Shown piece by piece: positions 9,212 to 17,381 of a stretch of 51,661 nucleotides of DNA. The translations under genes and the position numbers were made by a program. The stretch comes from Acidobacteriota bacterium (GTDB lineage: Bacteria > Acidobacteriota > Blastocatellia > Pyrinomonadales > Pyrinomonadaceae): positions 1 through 51,661 of the forward strand of contig JADJBB010000027.1 in NCBI GenBank assembly GCA_016703965.1, written 5' to 3'. Every line of letters begins with the position of its first letter. Within the stretch, counting starts at the first letter, position 1. A model generated the notes under the pieces. It searched no databases. It saw nothing but the letters and a program-made list of their open reading frames with translations, and was not told where the DNA came from.

Positions 9212-9880
9212 TTAACCCAATCTCGTCAATTGAGAAATTTGTCGTTGATTTCGGGAACCTCGATACTCACTGACGTTGTCGGCGAGCTCACGTATGAATG
9301 GACCATCGATTAGAAGATCGATATGAGTAAGGATGTAATGAATATTACTGTCGTTTTGTCCGTTCAAAGTTTCAAGCGTGCTACCAGAATAAATCGTGAT
9401 ATGAACGCCAAGACGCTTCAACCTGTATACGATCTCGGCGACGGAACCCGGTTGGTCGAATGGTTCCCCGCCAAGAATTGTTACGCCATCATGGCCGTAC
9501 CTGTTTAGCATAACTTCTTCAACAACTGACGAGACACTGACCAAACGTCCGTTCTGCCTAGAATGTGTTTCCGGAACGTAGCATCCAGGACAACGAATCG
9601 AACACCCCGCAACTTGAACTACGCTTCTTCTACCAGGCCCATCAACGACCGAATTGTGATATATCCGATGCAGCCAGATTGACTGATTGTCGTTGCAAGT
9701 GGATGCGGTTGACAGTGGAAGTTTAGCAACATCTTTTTGGAGCGGCTTTCCGCAATTCACATTCTGGGAGGTGCCAAGGTCATCTCTTAGATTGGTGAGT
9801 ACCTCGATGGAAATACCTGATACTTCGGTCGTGAGTTTCCCGCTGTCTGGTTCAAGTATGAAAGTGATCTCTTTGCTCAT
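9212..9880 (-). CDS. Radical-SAM activase-like protein with N-terminal DUF2997-like domain
   Basis: The 222-residue protein (from the ATG at 9880, which overlaps the preceding stop as ATGA) has two parts. Residues about 1-45 resemble DUF2997, the same small fold as the upstream gene product (ITFILEPDSGKLTTEVSGIS and so on). The rest is a radical-SAM domain close to anaerobic ribonucleotide reductase activase NrdG. It has C93, C97 and C100 in AGCSIRCPGCY as the CxxxCxxC 4Fe-4S motif, GVTILGGEPFDQP as the SAM-contacting GGEP segment, and LLIDGPF near the end. It should bind an iron-sulphur cluster and cleave SAM. The partner is unknown; no glycyl-radical reductase lies in the window. It is the last gene of the minus-strand block. 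An earlier ATG at 9904 is possible but less well supported. Confidence 0.75.
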   Translation of the reverse strand: MSKEITFILEPDSGKLTTEVSGISIEVLTNLRDDLGTSQNVNCGKPLQKDVAKLPLSTASTCNDNQSIWLHRIYHNSVVDGPGRRSVVQVAGCSIRCPGCYVPETHSRQNGRLVSVSSVVEEVMLNRYGHDGVTILGGEPFDQPGSVAEIVYRLKRLGVHITIYSGSTLETLNGQNDSNIHYILTHIDLLIDGPFIRELADNVSEYRGSRNQRQISQLTRLG

Positions 9881-10068
9881 TTTCGTTTGCCGGTCAGTTT
9901 GCATCTCGGCGTGACGAAATACTCTTGCTTTTTAGTTTCACCAGTAGGATCGCCAAGAACTTCCTTTAGCTGTCTCGCGGTCTTCTCACAAGCGGCGCCT
10001 TGATACCCTTTTATCTCGGTTTTGCAGGTTCCAAGTTCTGTATCGATCTTAAATTCAATCTCGGGCAT
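9877..10068 (-). CDS. DUF2997-family small protein
   Basis: This 63-residue protein starts PEIEFKIDTELGTCKTEIKG and has the GYQGAACEKTARQLKEVLGD segment. That is the pattern of DUF2997, proteins of about 60-70 residues found beside Ycf35/DUF1257 and Ycf46. It has cysteines at about positions 14, 27 and 56, which could hold a metal, though this is not shown. It overlaps the radical-SAM gene by three bases and follows the DUF1257 gene by 18 bases, so the three are translated together. The same domain appears again at the N-terminus of the next protein, suggesting duplication and fusion. Function unknown. Confidence 0.65.
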   Translation of the reverse strand: MPEIEFKIDTELGTCKTEIKGYQGAACEKTARQLKEVLGDPTGETKKQEYFVTPRCKLTGKRK

Positions 10069-10086
10069 AATCCACCATTTCCCTTC

Positions 10087-10485
10087 TCAATATTTGATAC
10101 GTATTTTGAGAGTCTTTCCGATCCGTTCTTTGATAAGCGTACCGCCGAGTTTCTTAGCCACCTTTCGTGCGGCCGCTTCGTGATAGCTGTTCTGGAGCCT
10201 GACCACAAAGTCCCTCCCTAAGTGGTAATTCAAGTCCATGTCGTCGATGACGGCAATGTAGCCCTTTGACGTTTTCCTGAAGCCGATATCTCCTAAAAGC
10301 GACCGTCCCCGTACTTCACGACGCCTGATTACGACGTCCGCCGTTTGTGGATCGTGTTTATCCCATCCTTCGAGAGGAATGTCGGTTCCCACAGTCGGAG
10401 ATGCGAATCCGCATTCGGCCAAGGCTTCGAGAAGCAGCTCTCGATTCGGAAACGACTGAGAGTCGAATGTCATGTATTTACTCAT
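10087..10485 (-). CDS. Ycf35-like (DUF1257) protein
   Basis: The 132-residue protein shows the DUF1257 layout. An N-terminal MSKYMTFDSQSFPNRELLLEAL segment (target of the family's first helix) is followed by ADVVIRR, DIGFRKTSKGYIAVIDDMD, a helix with YHEAAARKVAKKLGG, and the closing beta strand KTLKIRIKY. The family is known from cyanobacteria and red-algal plastids as Ycf35, and in bacteria it sits next to Ycf46-type ATPases. Biochemical function is unknown. Here it is directly downstream of such an ATPase (15-base gap) and upstream of DUF2997 and a radical-SAM protein, which suggests that the four work together. Confidence 0.7.
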   Translation of the reverse strand: MSKYMTFDSQSFPNRELLLEALAECGFASPTVGTDIPLEGWDKHDPQTADVVIRRREVRGRSLLGDIGFRKTSKGYIAVIDDMDLNYHLGRDFVVRLQNSYHEAAARKVAKKLGGTLIKERIGKTLKIRIKY

Positions 10486-10500
10486 TGAAATTCTCCCTAC

Positions 10501-12120
10501 CTAAAGTTCATAGATTCGATCGGTGCGGTTTCCGGCGATGCCAGTATTTTCGATTCTAGAGCCCACGCCTTTGATATTGTTCCGCGCCCACTTTCGGATC
10601 TCTTCTATCTTCTCGCTCATCATCTGTGCTGTAGGCGTGATGTTCTCGGCAGCTTTAATAATGTCGCGAGTCTCGGCTTGCCGGTCACCGTCGATAAAGG
10701 CTTCAAGGACTCCGTCTTGTACTGCACCTTCGATCTCCGCGCCGGAGAAGTCCTTGCTTTTTTCTACGAGCTTGTCGAGATCAAAGTGTTCCGCATCGAG
10801 TGCTCTTTTCTTAAGGTGAACCCGGAATATCTCCTTACGGTCCTCTGTTTCGGGAAGATCGACGAAGTGTATATATGAGAACCTACCGATCCTGAATTGC
10901 TCGGATTCGAGATCGCGTACGTCATTGGCGGTAGCGAACACAAGAACATCCTGGTTGTCCTGCATCCAGTTGAGGAGGTAGGAGATGGTTCGTGCTGTCT
11001 CACCGCCGTCCGTCTTGTTGGACGACTTCATTCCTGAGACTGCCTTTTCGAACTCACTGATACCGAGAATGCCTTTGATCGTTCCGGCGATAGATAGAGC
11101 GCGCTTTATCGACATTGCCGAGGAACCGATGACGCCCCCGCCCTCTCCCATAATCGAACCGAAATCTAGATCCAGTAATGCTCGGTTTGTGATGCTTGAA
11201 GCGACACGTTTACAGAGATCCTTTCCGCATCCAGGCAGGCCGACGAGCAGTATGCCTTTACAGGGTTCGACGTGGCGAGCCTTCGCTCTCGGACTGAAAG
11301 TGTAGGCTGCGCGTTCGAGGATGGCTCGGAGTGATTGGTAGCCGCCTAGGTTGCTTGCCGGTTCAGGATGAACATAAGTCAACGAACCGCTGCCTCGGAT
11401 TACGTTCTTCTTTTCCTCAAGGATGACATTGATCGAGTCTTGATTGAGACCATTGCAGCTGATAACTGCCTTAGCTACCACATTGCTGATCTCGACTGCT
11501 GTTAGACCAAGGAGAGACTGCTGCAGTGCAACCTGGGTTTCCTTAGTAAGGCTGATATCGAGACCATTGGAACGCAGGTTCTCAAACTGAAGTTCTATCG
11601 AATCTTCGATCTCGGACTCCTTCGGAAGATCAAGATCTATCTGCGTGACCTCTTTTTCGAGTGTTTTTAGTTCGGGAAAATTCGGTCCTACAAAGAGAAT
11701 GGTGGCCTTCGTCGATTTTAGTTTCCAGGCGATCTCACGAAGTCGTCGAACCAGTAACGGGTCTTCCTGCCCATACGGTGAGATGTAAGGTGCGTAGTCA
11801 CACAGCAGGAAGATACCTGTTTTCTGCTCGCTGATAAAGCCAAGTAGACTTTCTGGATCTTCCGTGTCGCCGATCGTTTGAGGCGAGCTTAGCAGTCCCT
11901 CCTTTGGATCCGATACCTTCTGAAGACCACTTGGCCGGCTCCAAAAATAGAGAGGCTTTTCTTTATGCCTATCCTGAAAGACGAGATCGATCAATGCCTC
12001 TCTAACTCGGTCTTCTTCGAATGTATTGATCGCGATAAGCGGATATCGGGCTCTGATCCTGATATCGAGCTCATGCAGGAACTTCCGGATGCTGTCGGCA
12101 CCGGTTTCTAATTCAGACAT
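10501..12120 (-). CDS. Ycf46-like AAA+ ATPase with altered Walker motifs
   Basis: This 539-residue AAA+ protein has the Ycf46 architecture. The N-terminal domain opens LDIRIRARYPLIAINTFEEDR with KPLYFWSRPSGLQ. A second degenerate RecA-like segment follows (GIFLLCDYAPYI, ATILFVGP), then the AAA+ core and lid. In the core, Walker A is GLPGCGKD (about residue 290), with Asp where Ser/Thr normally coordinates magnesium. Walker B is GILGISEFEKA (about 350), with Ser replacing the first acidic residue, although the Glu is kept. Sensor 1 (ATANDVRDL) and the arginine-rich FRIGRFSYIHFVDLPE segment are normal. ATP binding or hydrolysis may be altered. It leads into DUF1257, DUF2997 and radical-SAM genes; upstream is a probable DNA-binding protein of 138 residues. 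Confidence 0.8.
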   Translation of the reverse strand: MSELETGADSIRKFLHELDIRIRARYPLIAINTFEEDRVREALIDLVFQDRHKEKPLYFWSRPSGLQKVSDPKEGLLSSPQTIGDTEDPESLLGFISEQKTGIFLLCDYAPYISPYGQEDPLLVRRLREIAWKLKSTKATILFVGPNFPELKTLEKEVTQIDLDLPKESEIEDSIELQFENLRSNGLDISLTKETQVALQQSLLGLTAVEISNVVAKAVISCNGLNQDSINVILEEKKNVIRGSGSLTYVHPEPASNLGGYQSLRAILERAAYTFSPRAKARHVEPCKGILLVGLPGCGKDLCKRVASSITNRALLDLDFGSIMGEGGGVIGSSAMSIKRALSIAGTIKGILGISEFEKAVSGMKSSNKTDGGETARTISYLLNWMQDNQDVLVFATANDVRDLESEQFRIGRFSYIHFVDLPETEDRKEIFRVHLKKRALDAEHFDLDKLVEKSKDFSGAEIEGAVQDGVLEAFIDGDRQAETRDIIKAAENITPTAQMMSEKIEEIRKWARNNIKGVGSRIENTGIAGNRTDRIYEL

Positions 12121-12141
12121 TATTTGTTTACTGGAAAGTGT

Positions 12142-12558
12142 TTAAGAAACGGAATGTGTGACAAGACGCCCGTTATGGCCGTTTCGTCCATTGTTGCCGG
12201 TCGGTTTAGCTGCTTCGGTCATTCTTTCGACCTTCTGCATTTCTTCTCTTGAGGCGATGCCGTTGTCGATCTTGAACCCTAGATTTGCTAACGCCCTGCC
12301 GACAGCACTTGTTTCGCCGTTTTCGATAAAGGATGTTGTGTTTACATACCCCTGCCCCCGGATCTCGAAGGCGTGTCCGGTAGAACTAGGCTCCGCATCA
12401 TCTCGGTTCCGGTACGCTCCGGCTTTTATACATACGAAACCGCTGTCTTCGTTAAGTCTTATAATCTCTGTAACGATCCGGCCGTCCGGATACTTCTCGT
12501 AGAACTCTGCTATGCGTGCGTGAACCGGGATGTATTTGCTCAGGTCGAAGTTTGCCAT
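12142..12558 (-). CDS. Conserved protein resembling phage single-strand annealing-associated proteins
   Basis: The 138-residue protein contains YIPVHARIAEFYEKYPDGRI, a central ATGHA-like segment (STGHAFEIRGQGYVN) and SFIENGETSAVGRALANLGF. This last motif is characteristic of a group of phage and plasmid proteins annotated variously as hypothetical or recombination-related, sometimes compared with Erf/Sak annealing proteins. The C-terminal 30 residues are polar and low in complexity (NNGRNGHNGR). I assign only a tentative DNA-metabolism role. It is between the coiled-coil protein and the Ycf46 ATPase on the same strand, with short gaps on both sides. Confidence 0.4.
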   Translation of the reverse strand: MANFDLSKYIPVHARIAEFYEKYPDGRIVTEIIRLNEDSGFVCIKAGAYRNRDDAEPSSTGHAFEIRGQGYVNTTSFIENGETSAVGRALANLGFKIDNGIASREEMQKVERMTEAAKPTGNNGRNGHNGRLVTHSVS

Positions 12559-12582
12559 TTTTAAGACCTCGTCTTCGTTGAT

Positions 12583-13974
12583 CTAAAGTTCGAGAGCGCT
12601 TAGCCGATCTTCATCAAGGAGTTTCTTTGAATGAACGGATGTCATCCTCAGAAGGTCGCTTAGAGCGGTTCGCATCTCTTCCGGCGAACGCTGCTTGGCT
12701 TCGCGGCCGGCGGCTGTCTGTAGTTGTTCGAGAACATTTTCAAGAGATGTATCGCCCGTGAAGTTCATCAACTGATACCATTCGCACATCTGACGTGCCC
12801 GTTTAGCCAAAGAGCCTGACACAAACTCCGCGTCCTTCATTCGTTCTGCCATTTCCGAAGCGGAATCGAAGATCTTCGCCGTTATCTGGGCAAAGCCTTC
12901 CTTGATCGGAGAAACGGCTTCTTCAGCTTCGCGTCTTGCCGCCTCGATCTTCATCTCGCGGATACGCTCCTTTACCTCGCGTTCTCGCCGGGTTTCAGCA
13001 GTCACCTCATCGACCTTTATTTCTTCGATGCGGCGTTTCGCATCGATCTCAAGATCGATCTTTATCTGATCAGAATTTATACGAGTGGTTTCGAGTGCAA
13101 GAGATTTTGCGAGGTTTCGCTCGGCGATCATCTCCGACCCGAGAATAATCACCTTCGGCTTCATTGTTATCACAAGGCCATCGCGGATCATCTCGCGTGT
13201 CGGGACCATTCCGATGGCTTGTGCCGCGACCGCATTAACGAACTCCTCTCTATCAAAGGCTTCGTCGCTCGTGGCCTCGAATCTGTTGGCAGAATCTCTC
13301 GCAAGCTGATAGAAACTGTCCTGAAGGATTGTGAGGATTTCGTCGTATTTCGAAAGAACCTCCCTCTTTGCTGCGGCGAGAGTTTCGCAGGCTTGGAGAT
13401 ATGCCTTTTCAAAACTTTCAAACGCCGTCCACGGAATCCACTTGTACTCGCTTGTTCCCCAGACGGTCTCGCAAAGCGTGAATCGGAAGCCGAATTTATT
13501 GAGGGCGTTATGAGCCTGAGCGGCTCCTCGCATCAGGCGATTCCGATAGATATCAGGCAGCAACCCGGCTCGCGGCGGACTCACTCTGACGGCCGCATTC
13601 TCAGGTAGCTGAACTCCAAGAGTTTTCCATTCCAATTGCCGAACAAGACTACCGAAACCTCGACAATCGATGTTCATGAAGATGCCTTCACTTTCCAGTG
13701 TTGAAAGATCGAATGGAAGAGACTCAACCTCTTGAGCACGAATGCCCAACTCCGTCGCGGCTCGGTCCTTTCTGGTTTCAAGCCGAGCCAGTACTTCTCT
13801 GGCAATTTTGGACCGCTGATCAACCAAAGAACCCGGAGAAATTTCTTCGGTCGATGTATCCTCTATCTGAGAACCACCGAAGACGTTTCGGAGCACCGAA
13901 GATGCTAGTGACGGCAATACCTGCGTGCCGGTAATTCCGGCAGACGTTTGTGTTTCCATTCGCATCCTGTCCAC
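12583..13974 (-). CDS. Large coiled-coil protein, possibly DUF3150-like
   Basis: The 463-residue protein has an N-terminal region with ARLETRKDRAATELGIRAQEV, then a middle region (AHNALNKFGFRFTLCETVWG, KWIPWTAFESFEKAYLQACE, KREVLSKYDEIL). The middle region recalls the DUF3150 family, which accompanies MoxR/CobS-type ATPases on plasmids and phages. From about residue 300 to 370 it is a strongly charged coiled coil (EIDAKRRIEEIKVDEVTAET and following). No catalytic motif is visible and there are no membrane segments. It lies between the DUF2958 gene and the 138-residue protein in the minus-strand operon. The family assignment is weak; a structural or scaffolding role is inference. Confidence 0.4.
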   Translation of the reverse strand: MDRMRMETQTSAGITGTQVLPSLASSVLRNVFGGSQIEDTSTEEISPGSLVDQRSKIAREVLARLETRKDRAATELGIRAQEVESLPFDLSTLESEGIFMNIDCRGFGSLVRQLEWKTLGVQLPENAAVRVSPPRAGLLPDIYRNRLMRGAAQAHNALNKFGFRFTLCETVWGTSEYKWIPWTAFESFEKAYLQACETLAAAKREVLSKYDEILTILQDSFYQLARDSANRFEATSDEAFDREEFVNAVAAQAIGMVPTREMIRDGLVITMKPKVIILGSEMIAERNLAKSLALETTRINSDQIKIDLEIDAKRRIEEIKVDEVTAETRREREVKERIREMKIEAARREAEEAVSPIKEGFAQITAKIFDSASEMAERMKDAEFVSGSLAKRARQMCEWYQLMNFTGDTSLENVLEQLQTAAGREAKQRSPEEMRTALSDLLRMTSVHSKKLLDEDRLSALEL

Positions 13975-13977
13975 CGC

Positions 13978-14298
13978 TCAATTTTTAACGATTCCGTCTT
14001 GCTGAAGACACTCGGATAATGGCCTCGGGACGTGAGCCTCGTCACGACAAACTTTGATCCCGTCGATGTCAACAGATTCCAGTTCACTGAGACAGAAATA
14101 TCCCCATTCGCGCTCAAGCCCGACGACATAACCAAAAAAGCAAATGTCGTCCAGGGAAGAATCGCCTTCTGTTACGAACCATATCCATCCGCTCAATGGA
14201 AAGCGGAACACGGCAAAGACGGCGGGGTCCTTGTTCCCCTCTTGGTCACCAATCTTTGGCAGAGCGTTCTTAAGTTCTTCCGATAATAGTTTCGACAT
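13978..14298 (-). CDS. DUF2958-family protein
   Basis: The 106-residue form starting MSKLLSEELKNALPKI matches DUF2958, small proteins common on plasmids and conjugative elements. The family signature is visible in the KDPAVFAVFRFPLSGWIWF segment, in ICFFGYVVGLEREWGYFCLS, and in ELESV followed by the PRPLSECLQ end. An in-frame ATG at 14328 would add ten residues and overlap the ThiF gene. I prefer 14298 because family members begin with the KLL segment. Function unknown. It ends four bases before the coiled-coil protein's start, so it is cotranscribed. Confidence 0.7.
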   Translation of the reverse strand: MSKLLSEELKNALPKIGDQEGNKDPAVFAVFRFPLSGWIWFVTEGDSSLDDICFFGYVVGLEREWGYFCLSELESVDIDGIKVCRDEAHVPRPLSECLQQDGIVKN

Positions 14299-14318
14299 AC
14301 AGGTTTGACGCTTTTCAG

Positions 14319-15206
14319 CTATTCGCATGATGTCTGCCGCCTATTTGTCTTGCCGTCGAAGCACGGGCGATCGCTCTTCCCAAAAACAGCGGTTGGAGTT
14401 ATGTAGGTCGATCTTGTAGTGCCGCTCTCCACATCTATATAGACCGCATACCGTTTTAAGGATCGAGTCAATAGCATTGACGAAAGGATCTCTGCGATTT
14501 CGATCGCTACTCGCTGGTTTACGTTAAGGCCTTGCTCACCGAGGCTTACCCGTTCGGGACACGACACATCGCTCTTGGTTTCAATTCTTTCTGGTTCAAG
14601 AAGATCGGAGTGCTGAAGCGACGGAGCAGGTAGTGCTCGGCAGATACTAGTTCCCGTGAAGTATTGTTCGGGTTTAAGGCGCTTGGTCGTCGAACCGAGC
14701 AATACTTGGCCCGACGATCTTCCGTTACCACCGTCTATCCACCAGAGTCTGGACGCGTCACCGTAACCGCGAAACTCATCAAGTGCCAGATGCATCTTTC
14801 GCCGAGCAAGGTAATTATCGACGCAACCGACGATGATCGTCAGACTCCTGTAATCGCTGTTCGAGCTTTTAAGATGTCTCTCGGGATCAAACTTCTCGCA
14901 CGAGAAACTGGTTTCTATTCCCCAGGCCGTAGCAACTCTTTCGGCAAGCGTCTGCGCCTTATACCGCCCAACTTCCGCGAAGCAGAAATTGCTGCGCGGT
15001 ATATTTCCGTTTTCTACCACGTCCGGGTCAACGATCAGCATTTCAGCAGATTTATTTTGCTGCTGCTTCAGTTCGAAGATCAATCGGGCTAGAGCAGGGA
15101 CGATAAAAGAACCTGTTCCTCCGGCACCGACGACAATGAATCGAAGGGTGCTGTATTCGACCGGCATTACGACAGCGGCCTGCGAGAAGCTAAGATCGAT
15201 TTCCAT
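14319..15206 (-). CDS. PRTRC system ThiF-family (E1-like) protein
   Basis: The 295-residue protein is an E1-like adenylyltransferase. FIVVGAGGTGSFIVPALARL (about residues 23-42) is the nucleotide-binding glycine loop. MLIVDPDVVENGNIPRSNF gives the DxDxVxxxNxxR strand that binds ATP and magnesium, and the GRYKAQTLAERV helix follows. These are features of the ThiF protein of PRTRC cassettes (ParB-related, ThiF-related cassette). In such systems it is expected to activate the small ubiquitin-like protein C encoded upstream in the same operon (17617-17922). It starts on the last base of the JAMM gene, so the two are translationally coupled. Confidence 0.8.
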   Translation of the reverse strand: MEIDLSFSQAAVVMPVEYSTLRFIVVGAGGTGSFIVPALARLIFELKQQQNKSAEMLIVDPDVVENGNIPRSNFCFAEVGRYKAQTLAERVATAWGIETSFSCEKFDPERHLKSSNSDYRSLTIIVGCVDNYLARRKMHLALDEFRGYGDASRLWWIDGGNGRSSGQVLLGSTTKRLKPEQYFTGTSICRALPAPSLQHSDLLEPERIETKSDVSCPERVSLGEQGLNVNQRVAIEIAEILSSMLLTRSLKRYAVYIDVESGTTRSTYITPTAVFGKSDRPCFDGKTNRRQTSCE

Positions 15207-15850
15207 TACAACGTCATCTGAAGCAGAGCTTCGACCTCATTCAGATCGACAACTCCGCTTGGCAAGTGTCCGATCCAGGAAAATGGAATTGGGACAAGGT
15301 GGTCGTAGATCCCGCAGCGGAATCTAATCTTTGGTTTATCGTGAACGTCCGCAATTATCCCGAAGATGCGGAACTTTCCCGATTCGTCGCGGTCATCTGC
15401 AGTGCTGAACTGATATGCCCCATCCGGGTGCGTATGGATCTCGATGCAGGCCTCAGAGTATTCCGGCCGTCTATCATCGGCTATGGTTGAGGCATATGTC
15501 CTGTCACTGCTCGACGTACTCCACTCCCACGCGTATCGCTCGCTGTCCCAGTAGATAAGATAAAGTTCCTCTCTAAAATTCTCCTTCGAGTTGGAAATTT
15601 GGGCGTGTTTGCAAATCTCGTCCCATACACGACTTGGAACTCTTGGCTTAAGCCATGTGATACCTACAAATGCGGTTGGAAGGCCCTTTATCTCTCTGAA
15701 CACCAGAGGAACTGAAACCGTAAATTCATCACGCTGAGCTCGTAGAAGTACGCCGTTGCCCGCGAGAAGGTACTCGTAAAGAATGGCTTCTATCGGCTCG
15801 AATCGCTCTTTTGCGATCCGGTGACCAATAAACTCGTTTCTTATTTCCAT
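15206..15850 (-). CDS. PRTRC system protein A-like JAMM/Mov34 metalloprotease
   Basis: The 214-residue protein contains a JAMM zinc-protease motif: H139-T-H141 in EIHTHPDGAY followed by S149-T-A-D152. This is the HxH...SxxD pattern of JAB1/MPN deubiquitinases, and all ligand positions are present. The N-terminal half has no recognised motif. In PRTRC cassettes the A protein carries this domain and would trim or remove the ubiquitin-like partner. Here it sits directly before ThiF (one-base overlap) and after the B protein. That arrangement, together with the intact motif, gives a firm assignment to the JAMM superfamily; its true substrate is unknown. Confidence 0.8.
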   Translation of the reverse strand: MEIRNEFIGHRIAKERFEPIEAILYEYLLAGNGVLLRAQRDEFTVSVPLVFREIKGLPTAFVGITWLKPRVPSRVWDEICKHAQISNSKENFREELYLIYWDSERYAWEWSTSSSDRTYASTIADDRRPEYSEACIEIHTHPDGAYQFSTADDRDESGKFRIFGIIADVHDKPKIRFRCGIYDHLVPIPFSWIGHLPSGVVDLNEVEALLQMTL

Positions 15851-15858
15851 ACTCTTAT

Positions 15859-16542
15859 TTAGAACCGTGAGTCGTACCTTCGCTGTTCAACGATCGTTTC
15901 CCATGCGTCGTCGATTGTAGTGCTTGATAAGAGTAGTTCGGACTTTGGAAACTTCTTCGCCTTGTCAGCCGCCAGTTTCCAAAGAAGTTCGCGTACATCT
16001 TGCGGTTCGGTGAGGCATCGCTCGCCGGCGTGGTCAGCATTGAATGGCGTTTCAAAGATCAGTTTCCACACTTCGCTAAGAGTAGAAGGATGTGTTTCAG
16101 GGACTTCATTCTTTCCAAAGCAGATCTTACCCGAGCCGACATTGGGCAGAGGAGCAACAGCAAGATTGGTGTTAGCCGATATGTGAGATGAAGGCGCGGC
16201 CCAGAGATAATATTCCCGTCCTTTACCGAGAAGGATGAGAGGGGGCAGCGGAACTGAGATTTCAAAAAGTCCCTTGTCAGCAAAAGCGATGGTTATCTTT
16301 CGTATTGCGGCTGGTTCGTACGAGAGGATCGCGTTGCCTTCGGGAGCCTCGCGGTAACGCAAGACTCGTTTACCAAGCCATCCCGTATCTGTATGAACCT
16401 TTCGAAAAGCTCTAGCCACTTGGTCACTCGAAAGAGCCTTCAAAGACACAGACGATTCTTTAAGATCGGCAAAGAGATATTGACCCGGCAGGAAATACAG
16501 CGCCGCAGAAGCATCGGCAGGTACTTGCAAGGGCCTATTCAT
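15859..16542 (-). CDS. PRTRC system protein B
   Basis: The 227-residue protein matches the PRTRC B pattern. It has an N-terminal beta-rich region (ALYFLPGQYLFADL), a central VPLPPLILLGKGREYYLWAA segment, then LAVAPLPNVGSGKICFGKNE, and a C-terminal helical part. Protein B has been discussed as an E2-like or ubiquitin-fold partner of the cassette; the single Cys in KICFG lies after the conserved PNV segment. I cannot tell from sequence whether it is catalytic. It lies eight bases upstream of the JAMM gene and nine downstream of the next gene. Confidence 0.65.
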   Translation of the reverse strand: MNRPLQVPADASAALYFLPGQYLFADLKESSVSLKALSSDQVARAFRKVHTDTGWLGKRVLRYREAPEGNAILSYEPAAIRKITIAFADKGLFEISVPLPPLILLGKGREYYLWAAPSSHISANTNLAVAPLPNVGSGKICFGKNEVPETHPSTLSEVWKLIFETPFNADHAGERCLTEPQDVRELLWKLAADKAKKFPKSELLLSSTTIDDAWETIVEQRRYDSRF

Positions 16543-16551
16543 CGCTTAGCT

Positions 16552-17367
16552 TCACCTCCACGACGATATCTTTCCCGTATTCCAGAATGAAATAAGCTCA
16601 CTAAAGAACGTCTGAGCATCTTCCTCGATCCTTCTATCCAAATGTTCGAGATTTTTGAAGTATAGGTTTGCGGCCTTATACGCCTCGGTCAGTCCCTCAA
16701 CAGTCTCTTTATTCCATTCGAAGAACTCCGGATATTGGCAGTTAGTAACGTCTAGCCACGGATTACCGGTGGAGTGATCGACCAGTCGGATCAGATCGCT
16801 GAAAGGTTTTTCTTTTGAACGATGCTTTTCTTTCCAGATATTTGCATGTGCCGTCTTGATCGCAGGCAGTGACTCTTTATCAACTCCGTACTTTTCAGAA
16901 AAGTAATTCCAGATCTCTTCATCTTCGTTGAAATAGAACATCAGTCCGGCCAGGTAACTGTCCCTAAGGTTTGCGAAATCAACTTCTTCGCAACACAGGT
17001 CGAAGTTCATCGGCGGGATGGCAAATCGTTCAAGTTCCAGCTCCGGATCATCATGCCAGTATTCGAGCAATGGAAAGCGGTTATCATTTATCAGCTGAAA
17101 GAACTCATTCGTACGTTCGTTGTACGCCTTGAAATAACCTGCTCTGTAAAGACTCTTTGTTGATTGTTCCCAGTCTTTTGGAAACATTTCAATATAGAGC
17201 CGATATTTGTGCTGTTCCGATACGACTCTGGAGACTGTTTCGCATGCATATATGGCGTTGTAGCTCTTTGCCTTAAATCGCAGGTATTCGAGAGAGCGGT
17301 TCAGACGTTCGCCAAAGCCAAACACCGGCTTTCCGTTCTCGGCCCTCGCCGATCCTAATCCGGTCAT
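16552..17367 (-). CDS. Hypothetical protein, possible PRTRC protein F
   Basis: The 271-residue protein is soluble, acidic and rich in aromatic residues (FPLLEYWHDDPELE, LAGLMFYFNEDEEIWNYF, CQYPEFFEWNKET), with helices in the C-terminal third. No catalytic motif is visible. Its position between the C-like ubiquitin fold gene and protein B is where PRTRC protein F is usually found. The length and the Trp/Phe-rich content are compatible, but I cannot confirm the family by motif. Confidence 0.4.
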   Translation of the reverse strand: MTGLGSARAENGKPVFGFGERLNRSLEYLRFKAKSYNAIYACETVSRVVSEQHKYRLYIEMFPKDWEQSTKSLYRAGYFKAYNERTNEFFQLINDNRFPLLEYWHDDPELELERFAIPPMNFDLCCEEVDFANLRDSYLAGLMFYFNEDEEIWNYFSEKYGVDKESLPAIKTAHANIWKEKHRSKEKPFSDLIRLVDHSTGNPWLDVTNCQYPEFFEWNKETVEGLTEAYKAANLYFKNLEHLDRRIEEDAQTFFSELISFWNTGKISSWR

Positions 17368-17381
17368 GGAGCCTCCTTACC

